Part shown: piece after piece, positions 51,689 through 59,998 of the stretch | How the letters are laid out: each line of letters starts with the position of its first letter | Numbering within the stretch: position 1 is the first letter of the stretch | Source of the DNA: Flavobacterium anhuiense | GTDB lineage: Bacteria; Bacteroidota; Bacteroidia; Flavobacteriales; Flavobacteriaceae | Assembly: GCF_004151235.1 (NCBI RefSeq) | Contig: NZ_JUIV01000009.1 | Coordinates: forward strand, 1 to 64,000 | Length of the DNA stretch: 64,000 nt | Direction: 5' to 3' | The notes under the pieces: model-generated | Databases searched by the model: none | Told to the model about the DNA's origin: nothing | The model's input: only the letters and a program-made list of their open reading frames with translations | Translations under genes and position numbers: made by a program

Positions 51689-52474
51689 TTAAGTGATTTT
51701 GATTAGCCAGTTTGCTATAAACTCAGCAATAGTTTCCCAGTTTTCTAGATTTATGCCAAGATGATTTAAATCGTAAAATTCTTTATAGCAAGTTATAGAA
51801 TGCATGTTTTTGTATTTTTTAAAGTTTAAATAATTTAAAGAAACAGGAGTAAAAGCATCTTCTGACCCCGATATAAACAAAAGCGGATTGTGTTTCTTTT
51901 TGAAATCGATTTTGCCCGATTTAGAATAAATATTGCGCATTATTAACTTAGATTCGGGGATTAATAATGTCTCGTATTTTTCTTTTTGCTGTTCAAATGA
52001 TAATTGATTTGCAAAATAGTGCTGCCATTTTCTGAAAGGCATTAAATAAGTTTTGCTTGTAGAACCGAAAAAATCTGAGGTATCCCAAACTCTTCTATAG
52101 AAAGAAAAACTAAAATAAACCAGATTGCCTGGCGGAATAGAATTGATGCAAACTCCAACAGAACCAAGTTCTCTTTGAATAAGCAATTGAGTTAGAAGAG
52201 CTCCATAAGAATGGCCTATCAAAATTGGTTTTTCGGGAAGTTTATCAATGATTTCAGTATAATAATCCAGCAAATCAAGTAATTGAATTGATGCAATTTT
52301 TGAATTGGGATGCGCGTGTCTTAAATCAACTGCAGATTCATTTTTATGCAGCCAGGGCGGAGCTACAGTTTTATAACCTTTATTTTCAAAAAAAACAATC
52401 CATTCTTTCCAGCACACATGGCTGATAAACGCTCCAGTAATAAACATAATTGTTTTTTTGTTAGATAAATACAT
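51689..52474 (-). CDS. Alpha/beta hydrolase
   Basis: 261-residue hydrolase: MFITGAFISHVCWKEWIVFFENKG, nucleophile elbow GHSYGALLTQLL (Ser near 92), acid in SGSEDAFTPVSL and His in DLNHLGINLENWE. Paralog of the 45452 gene: both share the start-to-elbow wording (W-x-EW, F/Y-E-x-KG) and the C-terminal WE-I/VADYI/IAEFI ending. Oxyanion HG is replaced by TGAF. Single gene. An ATATATCGTTA motif is 121 bases upstream. Confidence 0.83.
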   Translation of the reverse strand: MYLSNKKTIMFITGAFISHVCWKEWIVFFENKGYKTVAPPWLHKNESAVDLRHAHPNSKIASIQLLDLLDYYTEIIDKLPEKPILIGHSYGALLTQLLIQRELGSVGVCINSIPPGNLVYFSFSFYRRVWDTSDFFGSTSKTYLMPFRKWQHYFANQLSFEQQKEKYETLLIPESKLIMRNIYSKSGKIDFKKKHNPLLFISGSEDAFTPVSLNYLNFKKYKNMHSITCYKEFYDLNHLGINLENWETIAEFIANWLIKIT

Positions 52475-52590
52475 ATTGAAGCTGTTAGGTTAATTTCAGA
52501 AAAGGAATGCAATTTGAAAAACAAAAGGAATGCCTCTTTTGTAAAGTATTGATTATAAAAGTATTGTTGGAACAGATGGCGGCAGAAATT

Positions 52591-52604
52591 ATTATATATC
52601 GTTA
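52591..52604 (-). promoter_or_regulatory. TAACGATATATAAT motif
   Basis: On the minus strand the context TTGTTTTTAACGATATATAA resembles TTGTTTAGCGATATATAGCA upstream of 46230. It lies 117-130 bases before the ATG at 52474. Confidence 0.35.
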
Positions 52605-52749
52605 AAAACAAGTTTTGATTCTTGAAATATCATAAGTTCAAATAAAAAAATAGCTCGTAAATCCTTTGTTTTTAAGGTTCTGCGTTTTGGTTTAATCTTT
52701 GTCTCCCTCAAAAAAAAAGAATATGGGTTTCAATCTTTAAATTATAATT

Positions 52750-53586
52750 ATGGAAAAAATTTATGACACAGAAACAAGTTTTGCCGAATTAGGCGATCGT
52801 ACCATTGCTTATCGTTCGTATGGGAAAGGAAAAGCTATAATTTTTGTGAACCGTTTTAGAGGAACACTCGATACTTGGGATCCGCTGTTTGTGGCAAAAA
52901 TGGCGGAAAAATTCAACGTTATCGTATTTGATTATTCTGGAATTGGTTCTTCTACAGGGAGTCTGGCTCCAGATATTACAGTTGTAGCAAAAGATGTTAA
53001 AGATCTAGCTGATTTTTTAAAGCTGGATTCCGTTATTGTTTTGGGATGGTCTTATGGCGGATTGGTGGCGCAGACGGCAACTTTACTATATCCTAATCTG
53101 GTGACGCACGCTGTTTTAGTAGGAACAAATCCGCCGGGTAAAAATGAGATTCCGATTGAACAGGCATTTTTTGATGCTGCGTTAAAACCTATAAATGATT
53201 TTGAAGATGAAATTGTATTGTTTTTTGAACCAAAATCAGAATCTAGCCAATTGGCAGCAAAAGCTTCGCATGACCGAATTCACAAGAAAATTGATGTAGC
53301 AAAAATTCCATCAACGATGGATGTTTTTCAATTGTATTTTGGCGGAGGAGACACTTTTAGAGAAGATCCTCTTAATTTTAGAGAACAGCTCAAGAAAATA
53401 AAAACGCCAATCTTGATTATCTCTGGCGATCACGATATCAGTTTTGCAGTAGAAAACTGGTATCCGTATATCAATCAGATGACAAATGCGCAAATGATAG
53501 TGTACGCTGCAACTGGTCATGGACCGCATCATCAATATCCTGAACTCACAGCACAGTATATCATTAATTTTGCTGAATACATATAA
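52750..53586 (+). CDS. Alpha/beta hydrolase
   Basis: 278 residues: FVNRFRGTLDTWDPLF (Asn-Arg replaces the common HG), FDYSGIGSSTG, elbow GWSYGGLVAQTATL (Ser near 99), acid in ISGDHDISF and His in ATGHGPHHQYPELT. Related to homoserine-transacetylase-like and aromatic-ester hydrolases. No signal peptide. Terminator follows at 53619. Confidence 0.87.
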   Translation: MEKIYDTETSFAELGDRTIAYRSYGKGKAIIFVNRFRGTLDTWDPLFVAKMAEKFNVIVFDYSGIGSSTGSLAPDITVVAKDVKDLADFLKLDSVIVLGWSYGGLVAQTATLLYPNLVTHAVLVGTNPPGKNEIPIEQAFFDAALKPINDFEDEIVLFFEPKSESSQLAAKASHDRIHKKIDVAKIPSTMDVFQLYFGGGDTFREDPLNFREQLKKIKTPILIISGDHDISFAVENWYPYINQMTNAQMIVYAATGHGPHHQYPELTAQYIINFAEYI

Positions 53587-53618
53587 TTTAAGTTCATCAG
53601 CAAAACGTAATTATATGT

Positions 53619-53654
53619 AAAAAGGAATAGTGTCAGCAGCTATTCCTTTTTTTG
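53619..53654 (+). terminator. Terminator after the 52750 hydrolase
   Basis: AAAAAGGAATAG (53619-53630) pairs with CTATTCCTTTTT (53640-53651), nine-base loop, T-rich end. Confidence 0.85.
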
Positions 53655-53698
53655 TATAAAAATTTTAAAGATTTTTTGTTTCGATAATCGACATCATG

Positions 53699-53732
53699 AT
53701 ATTTCGCTAAAAGCTGTCTTTTAGCGAAATAT
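53699..53732. repeat. Perfect 15-bp inverted repeat with TTTCGCTAAAAG arms
   Basis: 53699-53713 and 53718-53732 are perfectly inverted around CTGT. It lies between two convergent genes, 20 bases from the end of the minus-strand gene. It may end transcription despite lacking a T-run. Each arm contains the TAGCGAAAT motif seen at 46962-46970. Confidence 0.75.
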
Positions 53733-53751
53733 AACAAAGAAAATACATCAT

Positions 53752-54432
53752 TTATATATCAATTGTACTGTTGATTTTAGGAAGAAACAATTGAAGCGAA
53801 GCATTTTTAAACGCATCCAAAGCTTTTTGATGATCCATAATAATGAAACCAAAAGTATCGTAATGAACGCCTAAGATTTTGTTTACTCCCACAAGTTTTG
53901 AAGCTTCAATAGCTTCCTCGATTCCCATTGTGAGTCCGTCGCCAATAGGAAAAACAGCAAAGTCAAGTTTGGTAAATTTAGGAATGAGCTGCATGTCTAA
54001 AGTCAAAGCTGTATCTCCACTGTAGTAAAAATTTCCATCAGAGGTTGTAAGTACAAAACCACAGGCAATTCCGCCATAAGAACCATCTATAAAACTGCTT
54101 GGATGTTGGGCTATGACGCATTTTACGGTTCCGAAATCAAAATTGAATTTACCGCCTGGATTTATGGGATGTGCATTTTCGATTCCGTTTTTCAATAGCC
54201 AGTTATAGATTTCAAAGTTTCCGAGAACTTTTGCGCCTGTATTTTTTGCGATTCGTTCAACATCTAAAATATGGTCATAATGCGCATGTGAAATAAAAAT
54301 ATAATCTGCTTTTATAGCGTCAACGTTAACCTCTTTGGCTAATTCGTTTGGCGTAATAAAAGGGTCGAAAAGAAGGTGTTTTCCGTTAGCATAAACTGAA
54401 AAACAAGAATGCCCGTAGTACGTGATTTTCAT
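53752..54432 (-). CDS. UPF0173 metal-dependent hydrolase (beta-lactamase fold)
   Basis: 226 residues. Begins MKITYYGHSCFSVYANGKH, and has the metal motif HAHYDHILD (HxHxDH) near residue 55. It also has QHPSSFIDG, YSGDTAL with the metal-bridging Asp, and LGVHYDTF. This is the standard UPF0173 protein, with unknown substrate. I chose ATG 54432 because the longer frame starts at TTG 54477. The upstream gap (to 54941) has no gene. Confidence 0.87.
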   Translation of the reverse strand: MKITYYGHSCFSVYANGKHLLFDPFITPNELAKEVNVDAIKADYIFISHAHYDHILDVERIAKNTGAKVLGNFEIYNWLLKNGIENAHPINPGGKFNFDFGTVKCVIAQHPSSFIDGSYGGIACGFVLTTSDGNFYYSGDTALTLDMQLIPKFTKLDFAVFPIGDGLTMGIEEAIEASKLVGVNKILGVHYDTFGFIIMDHQKALDAFKNASLQLFLPKINSTIDI

Positions 54433-54477
54433 GGTAAATAGTTTTAAATCAGTTAATAATGAAGAATGTTTTTTCAA

Positions 54478-54941
54478 GAAATATGCCAGTGGAGAAGAAT
54501 GTTGTAAAAGTAAGCTAAAGCTGGAGGCAATTAAATTGATAGCTCCCGCAAAGCAAAATATTTATGGAAATTCAATTTTACACCAACAAAAAGCTCCAAA
54601 GGAGGGACATACAAAATCGTTAAATATCTTTTTCTTGTTTCAAATTCTTTAAAAGCAAGAACGATATGATTTTAAAAAAATTAACAGTCAGTTATTAAAT
54701 AAAATCTTATCTTTAACTAGATGGTATTTCGGTTTATGCGTTATACTTTTCTGATTGTTGTTTTAGATTAAGCCCCATTTTCACAAACAGCATTTTTAAA
54801 TAAAATTCGGTCATTCTGATAATTCCGGATTTATTTGAAACAATAAGTTTTTATTTCATTTCTATTTTATCCTGCTGTTTTAGCTAAACAGCAAAGAAGT
54901 CGCTGGTTAAAAGTAATTTCAATTTTAAGAATATTATATAG
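54478..54941. other. Intergenic gap with degraded repeats and one hairpin
   Basis: No gene is evident; a 76-codon ORF crossing it from 54422 has no support. Near 54520-54610 are AGCTGGAGGC and AGCTCCAAAGGAGG fragments resembling the repeat at 59839. A hairpin TGCTGTTT/AAACAGCA lies at 54873-54893, about 50 bases before the TolC-like gene. No consensus promoter was found. Confidence 0.55.
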
Positions 54942-56396
54942 ATGTACGTAAGACTAAATTTTCTAAAGCCTTTTATTTTGTTTTGTTTTCTGTTGTCCTT
55001 TTTGGAGATAAAAGCACAAAGTACTTCTCTTGAAGAATGCTTTTCTATAGCCAAACAAAATAATATTACTATAAAACAAGCTCGATCTGCATTATTAACA
55101 GGAGAATATAATCTACAGGCTGAAAAGAAAGGGTATCTTCCTAAGGTGGATCTTTTGTCTAGTTATTCTTATTTGGGCAATCCCCTTACTATAAACTTGC
55201 AGACGGTTAAAGATGGTATTGTAGAGGGTTCATCGCAGCAAAGCGTGAATACTGCCAACGAAATTTATCATGAAATTACAGGTGGCAATTTATCGCAGGC
55301 TACTCAGGATCGTATTTATAATGCCTCAAAAAAAGTTATTAGCGGTATTTATCCAGATTACAATCCTAGTTTAAGCAAACAATCTTATTTTATTGCTGGA
55401 TTGGGAGTTCGTCAGCCAATTTTTTTGGGTAATAAAATAAATTCCAGTATAGATTTGGCCCAATCGGTTGTCAATTCAGCAGGCATTGGAGTGGAGCTTG
55501 CAGGAAAAGAAGTCGATTTTTTAATTGCCGTTCAATACATCAGAATATTATATCTCAATTCGCTAATTAAAAAACAGGAACAGATTGTAAATGCTTTAGA
55601 TAAAAATAAAAATTACGCAGAAGAACTGGTCAAAAATAAAATACTTCCTCCATATCAAAAAAATTGGACCAATGTGGTTTTGATTCAGGCACAAAGCCAG
55701 TATAACAATATTAAATTGGAAAAGCAAAATGCTCATCTTGAGTTGAATAAATTGATGGGAATTGATCTTAATGCCGATATAGTGATTTCGGATACTTTAA
55801 GATACAATGCCGTTAATCTAGAAAAACCACTAAAAGACTACTGGCTTACAAATCCTATTTATAGAATTGCAAACAATAAGATAACGTATGCAGAAACTGC
55901 TGAAAAAATCAGTAAATCGATGGCTTTGCCTAACATTTTTGCTATAGGAAATTACAATTTGTATCAGAAAGATTTACCAGTCACTATTCCTGATTGGTTT
56001 GTAGGTCTTGAATTGCAATGGACTTTATACAATGGACAAACGAGCAAAAAAACGATGGCCGCAAAACAGCTTATAGAAGAAGCCAAGTTAGGAGAAGAAA
56101 ATTCCAGTTTAATGCTCCAAGTGCAGTCTAGAGTTGCAAAAAACAAAATGACTTCTCTTCAAAATGATGTTGATGCCATGGATGCAGCCAGAAAAGAAGC
56201 TGCTACAACAAGCAGTTTAATTACCAAGAGAATGAACAATCAGCTGTCATCACCAAAAGATGTGAATGATGCTTTATTGGTGGAAACAGAAATAGAAAAA
56301 GGATATTATACAGCTGTTTTAGGGTACTATCTGGCATTAGCTGAATATTTCAATAGTTTAGGAAATCCAAGTCAAATAACGCAATTTATTAAATAG
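54942..56396 (+). CDS. TolC family outer-membrane efflux protein
   Basis: 484 residues: signal peptide (to about residue 26, IKAQ), then two repeats of long coiled helices and beta-strand pairs as in TolC: LEECFSIAKQNNITIKQARSALLTGEYNLQAEKKGYLPKVDLLSSY and IGNYNLYQKDLPVTIPDWFVGLELQWTLYNG. Not a lipoprotein. First gene of a four-gene export operon; its stop codon touches the next ATG. Confidence 0.92.
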   Translation: MYVRLNFLKPFILFCFLLSFLEIKAQSTSLEECFSIAKQNNITIKQARSALLTGEYNLQAEKKGYLPKVDLLSSYSYLGNPLTINLQTVKDGIVEGSSQQSVNTANEIYHEITGGNLSQATQDRIYNASKKVISGIYPDYNPSLSKQSYFIAGLGVRQPIFLGNKINSSIDLAQSVVNSAGIGVELAGKEVDFLIAVQYIRILYLNSLIKKQEQIVNALDKNKNYAEELVKNKILPPYQKNWTNVVLIQAQSQYNNIKLEKQNAHLELNKLMGIDLNADIVISDTLRYNAVNLEKPLKDYWLTNPIYRIANNKITYAETAEKISKSMALPNIFAIGNYNLYQKDLPVTIPDWFVGLELQWTLYNGQTSKKTMAAKQLIEEAKLGEENSSLMLQVQSRVAKNKMTSLQNDVDAMDAARKEAATTSSLITKRMNNQLSSPKDVNDALLVETEIEKGYYTAVLGYYLALAEYFNSLGNPSQITQFIK

Positions 56397-57386
56397 ATGA
56401 AAGAGATATTTAAAAACTACTGGGCGCTGATCATTCCGATTTTTGTAGTACTAGCGGGACTGATTTTTTTCTTAAAAGACAATAATAAAGAGGATGATAA
56501 TTTTATAGGAATGGTTGACGCGACAAGTGTTGATGTTGCGGCCGAATTCCCAGGAAGATTAGATTCGTTATTGGTAAAACAGGGCGATACTGTCAAAACA
56601 GGACAATTGCTGGCTGTACTTCGATCTAACGAAATAAACGCCATAAAAGCACAGGCATTATCGGCAATTGATGCGGCAAAAGGACAGCAGGAATTGCTTA
56701 CACAAGGAGCAAGACCAGAGTTGATAGAAGCAACTTCTAAACTCTATCAAATCAGTCAGGAGCAATACAAACTATTTAGTACAACTTATGACCGTATGGA
56801 ACGTCTCTATAAAGAAGATGTGATATCGGGGCAGGAAAAAGATGTTTTCTATTTTAAGTTTCAAGCTGCGAAAAAGGAAATGGAAACTGCTCAATTAAAT
56901 CTGCAAATGCTCAAAAATGGCACAAGACCCGAATTGCTAAAAACCGCAAATGCTATTGTAAAACAAGCAGAACAAGCTTATGAATTGACCAAAGCACTTG
57001 GCGATAATACAAGAGTGTATGCTCCTGCAGATGGAGTTATTTCTAGTTTGGTAACGCATCAGGGCGAAATTATTTCGATCGGTTATCCGATTATGACGAT
57101 TGAGAAGAAAAATTCGACTATAATTAAGTTTAATATCAGACAGGATAAATCGAATCTGCTTAGAGTAGGAAGCAAAGTATCGGTTAGAGTTCCTGGCTCC
57201 GAGCCAGAAACTTTTGATGCTGTTGTGCACACTATTGCGCCTACGTTGGAGTTTGCCAATTGGGTGCCTTCAAAAGATAAAGGAGAATTTGAACTGAGAA
57301 CTTTTACTATAGAACTGAAACCTGTTGATCTAGCTCGTATTAAAGGACTACGTTCTGGTATGACTGCTTCTCTAATTCTTCCTTAA
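56397..57386 (+). CDS. HlyD-family membrane fusion protein
   Basis: 329 residues: an N-terminal transmembrane anchor (residues 8-26), biotinyl-lipoyl half-motif (EFPGRLDSLLVKQGDTVKTGQLL), a long helical hairpin with paired ARPELIEATS and TRPELLKTAN repeats, the second half-motif (VYAPADGVISSLVTHQGEIISIGYPIM) and beta-barrel. Resembles YbhG/YhiI adaptors of ABC-2 exporters. The ATG directly follows the TolC stop and its own stop overlaps the next ATG (TAATG). Confidence 0.92.
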   Translation: MKEIFKNYWALIIPIFVVLAGLIFFLKDNNKEDDNFIGMVDATSVDVAAEFPGRLDSLLVKQGDTVKTGQLLAVLRSNEINAIKAQALSAIDAAKGQQELLTQGARPELIEATSKLYQISQEQYKLFSTTYDRMERLYKEDVISGQEKDVFYFKFQAAKKEMETAQLNLQMLKNGTRPELLKTANAIVKQAEQAYELTKALGDNTRVYAPADGVISSLVTHQGEIISIGYPIMTIEKKNSTIIKFNIRQDKSNLLRVGSKVSVRVPGSEPETFDAVVHTIAPTLEFANWVPSKDKGEFELRTFTIELKPVDLARIKGLRSGMTASLILP

Positions 57387-58570
57387 TGAATTTTATAAAA
57401 AACATAATTGTTAGAGAATGGAAACGCATTCTAAGTTTAAAAGTTTTTTACTTAGTCATGCTTGTTGTTCCGGTAGTTTTGTTTTTCTTCTATGCGCTTA
57501 TTTATCAGAAGCAAGAAGCGAAACATTTAGCATTTGCTATTTGGGATGAAGATCAAAGTGCTGTCAGTCGAGAGCTGATCTTTTTATTGGGACAAAAAGA
57601 AGCATTACAAATTACAAGAAGAGTAAGCAGTGAAGCCGAATTAAAAAAACTGGTACAAGAAGGCAAAATACTAGGTGCCGTACATTTTCCTGCCAATTTG
57701 CAGAAGAATATCTACAGCAGACATCCGAGTACAGTGACTTTGTATACCAATGCAGCCGCGCTTGTTCCAGCCAAATTGGTTTATAAGGCTGTCGCCGAAG
57801 TTATCATTACAGGAAGTACGGGTGTCATTTTGCAGAAGTTTGTTAAGACTGGAATGAAATCAGATCAAGCAATGGCTATTGCCAATCCGATAAGCTTGAA
57901 TACCTACCAGCTTTATAATCCGACTTATAATTATCAGGAATATTTGGTTCCAGGTTTGATAACAGTAGGAATGCAGATGATTCTTATAATCAGTTCTATG
58001 CTGGCTTTAAATTATGAATGGGTTACAGGAACGATGCATCAGCTTTATGATGCTTCAAAGGGGTCTGTTTTTGCTACAATTATTGGAAAAACAATTGCTC
58101 ATCTTGCCATTAGCTGGATTAATTTTGTCATAATTGTGGGTGTCATTTTTCCTTTTTTTGATATTGGTGTTCCTGCTGCAACAGGCAAGTTTTTTGTAAT
58201 ATATACGATGCTTTCATTAGCCTGTATTGGCATTGGCATGTTTATATCGGCTTTGTTTAAAGATGTGATGCTTTCTGGAGATGTCGCTCTTTTTTATACT
58301 TCGCCAGCATTTGTTTTTAGCGGATTTACTTTTCCGAGATGGGCAATGCCTTGGTACGATCAATATTACGCACTTATTATGCCTTATACTGCTTTTTTAG
58401 ACGGATTTTTCAAGGTGTATTATATGAATTTGCCTTTAAAATATGCTCACGGAGAAGTAGCCAAACTCTTTCTGTTTTGTGCGGTAATGTATCCAACAGC
58501 TATGTTGTTGTTTAAACGTCAATTTAATTCGATTAAAGATGAAAAAGAAACCGCAACAATCGCTGATTGA
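57386..58570 (+). CDS. ABC-2 type exporter permease
   Basis: 394 residues: one N-terminal helix, a large periplasmic domain (about 45-180), then five helices including LVPGLITVGMQMILIISSMLALNYEWVTGTMHQLYDA, the ABC-2 signature stretch. Family YhhJ/YbhR. Overlaps the adaptor gene by 1 base and the second permease by 32 bases, so the four genes are translationally coupled. No ATPase gene in the operon. Confidence 0.9.
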   Translation: MNFIKNIIVREWKRILSLKVFYLVMLVVPVVLFFFYALIYQKQEAKHLAFAIWDEDQSAVSRELIFLLGQKEALQITRRVSSEAELKKLVQEGKILGAVHFPANLQKNIYSRHPSTVTLYTNAAALVPAKLVYKAVAEVIITGSTGVILQKFVKTGMKSDQAMAIANPISLNTYQLYNPTYNYQEYLVPGLITVGMQMILIISSMLALNYEWVTGTMHQLYDASKGSVFATIIGKTIAHLAISWINFVIIVGVIFPFFDIGVPAATGKFFVIYTMLSLACIGIGMFISALFKDVMLSGDVALFYTSPAFVFSGFTFPRWAMPWYDQYYALIMPYTAFLDGFFKVYYMNLPLKYAHGEVAKLFLFCAVMYPTAMLLFKRQFNSIKDEKETATIAD

Positions 58571-59699
58571 TCTTTTTTTGAGGGAAGCTTCGCAAGTGGT
58601 AAAAGATCATAGTTTGCTGCTTACGCTTCTTATTGCTCCTTTGCTTTATGCCTTTTTTTATGGAAGCATTTACATTAATAAAGAAGAGTTTGATGTAAAA
58701 CTGGCCGTTGTAGACGATGATAACTCTAGATTATCTCGTTTGCTGCAGCAAAATATAGACGATTCTCCGATAGTAGAACTCATTCATTTTTCGAATTTGG
58801 AACAGGCAAAAGAACAAATGTATCAAGGAAATTGCCAAGGATATTTTTATATTCCAGAAGGAACAGAAGCTAATTTGTTAAGTTTGAAACAAAGCAATGT
58901 CGTCTTGGCCATAAACGCTGCAAGGTTTCTGCCGTCAAGTGATCTGTTGTTAAATGTACAGCAAATCTGTCTTACCATTGGAGCAGGAGTGAGGCTTCAA
59001 TATTATCAGAAAAAAGAAGGCATGAGCACTACTATCGCTATGGAAAATGTAATGCCTGTAAATTTAGATTATCGTCCGTTATTTAATGAAAGATCAAGCT
59101 ATGGTGCGTTTTTGCTGCCGGGATTGCTTGCTCTTATTTTGCAGCAAACATTATTGATTGGCTTATGCGAAAGCGTTGCAGGCGAGCGTCAGCGTTCTAG
59201 ATTAAGAGAATGGCTCGGTTCAGGGATTTCTAATGGCATTTGGGGAAAAGGATTATTCTATCTGATTCTTTTTTCTTCGTATGGCTTTTTCTTCTTAAAT
59301 GTAAATTACAAACTGCTTAATTTACCCATGAGAGGCAACGGACTTGAATTGAGTTTATTGTTGCTTTTGTTCATTGTCACATTAATTCCGATGGCGCAGT
59401 TTATAGGTTCTTTGTTTAAATCGCAATTGCTTTGTTTGCAGATGATGGCTTTTTCGACCTATCCGATTTTTTTGATTACAGGATACAGCTGGCCTTTTGA
59501 ATCGCTTCCGCTAATATTGCAGTGGTTATCTAATCTTTTGCCGACAACGCCTTTTATTGTTTTGTATACAGCTATTGTACAATCGGGTGCGAGTTTATGG
59601 GATAATCCGTCTGTTTTATTGCATCTAATACTGCTTTTTGCTTTTTATAGTACAATCTGTTTTGTTCGCTTAAAATATTTGGCAGGTAAAGAATTATGA
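58539..59699 (+). CDS. ABC-2 type exporter permease (second)
   Basis: 386 residues, same layout as the preceding permease: N-terminal helix LLLTLLIAPLLYAFFYGSIYI, periplasmic domain, then FLLPGLLALILQQTLLIGLCESVAGERQRSRLREW and further helices. The two permeases likely form a heterodimer. Start ATG 58539 lies inside the preceding gene, in another frame. The operon ends without an ATP-binding subunit. Confidence 0.9.
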   Translation: MKKKPQQSLIDLFLREASQVVKDHSLLLTLLIAPLLYAFFYGSIYINKEEFDVKLAVVDDDNSRLSRLLQQNIDDSPIVELIHFSNLEQAKEQMYQGNCQGYFYIPEGTEANLLSLKQSNVVLAINAARFLPSSDLLLNVQQICLTIGAGVRLQYYQKKEGMSTTIAMENVMPVNLDYRPLFNERSSYGAFLLPGLLALILQQTLLIGLCESVAGERQRSRLREWLGSGISNGIWGKGLFYLILFSSYGFFFLNVNYKLLNLPMRGNGLELSLLLLLFIVTLIPMAQFIGSLFKSQLLCLQMMAFSTYPIFLITGYSWPFESLPLILQWLSNLLPTTPFIVLYTAIVQSGASLWDNPSVLLHLILLFAFYSTICFVRLKYLAGKEL

Positions 59700-59933
59700 A
59701 TTATGAGTTATGAGCTATGAGTTTTTACTACTTTAAACATATTTTTTTGCTTTTAGGGATATATTCACACATTGCGTGTGGTTTCAACCACATGGATACG
59801 GATGATATGGATATAAATCTGTTATTAATTTGAATTGGCTCCAGCTTTAGCTGGAGGCTATTCATAAATCAAAGAGTTTTAATTTATTCTTAAATCTGCT
59901 CAATCTGCCAAGTCTGCGAGAAACAAATAAAAA
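59700..59933. repeat. Assorted intergenic repeats
   Basis: Directly after the operon: TTATGAGTTATGAG tandem units (59699-59720; also near 22072), GTGTGGTTTCAACCACA near 59776-59791, the 18-bp palindrome CTCCAGCTTTAGCTGGAG (59839-59856) and an AATCTGCTCAATCTGCC module near 59893. No gene. Confidence 0.7.
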
Positions 59934-59972
59934 AAGCTGGAATAAATCGCATTTTACGATTTGCTCCAGCTT
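59934..59972 (-). terminator. Terminator of the asparaginase/porin unit
   Basis: On the minus strand AAGCTGGAGCAAATCG pairs with CGATTTATTCCAGCTT (small mismatch), followed by a U-run. It starts 27 bases after the porin stop. Confidence 0.85.
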
Positions 59973-59998
59973 CTTAATTGAGTTAGTTACTTAAATTA

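Noticed and set aside
52670..52705. Possible sigma-54 promoter before the 52750 hydrolase
   Set aside because: The GG-N10 spacing ends in GT, not GC, and flanking consensus bases are missing.
54422..54652. 76-residue ORF over the start of the UPF0173 gene
   Set aside because: It overlaps the real gene start antisense and continues into degraded repeat sequence; no supporting features.
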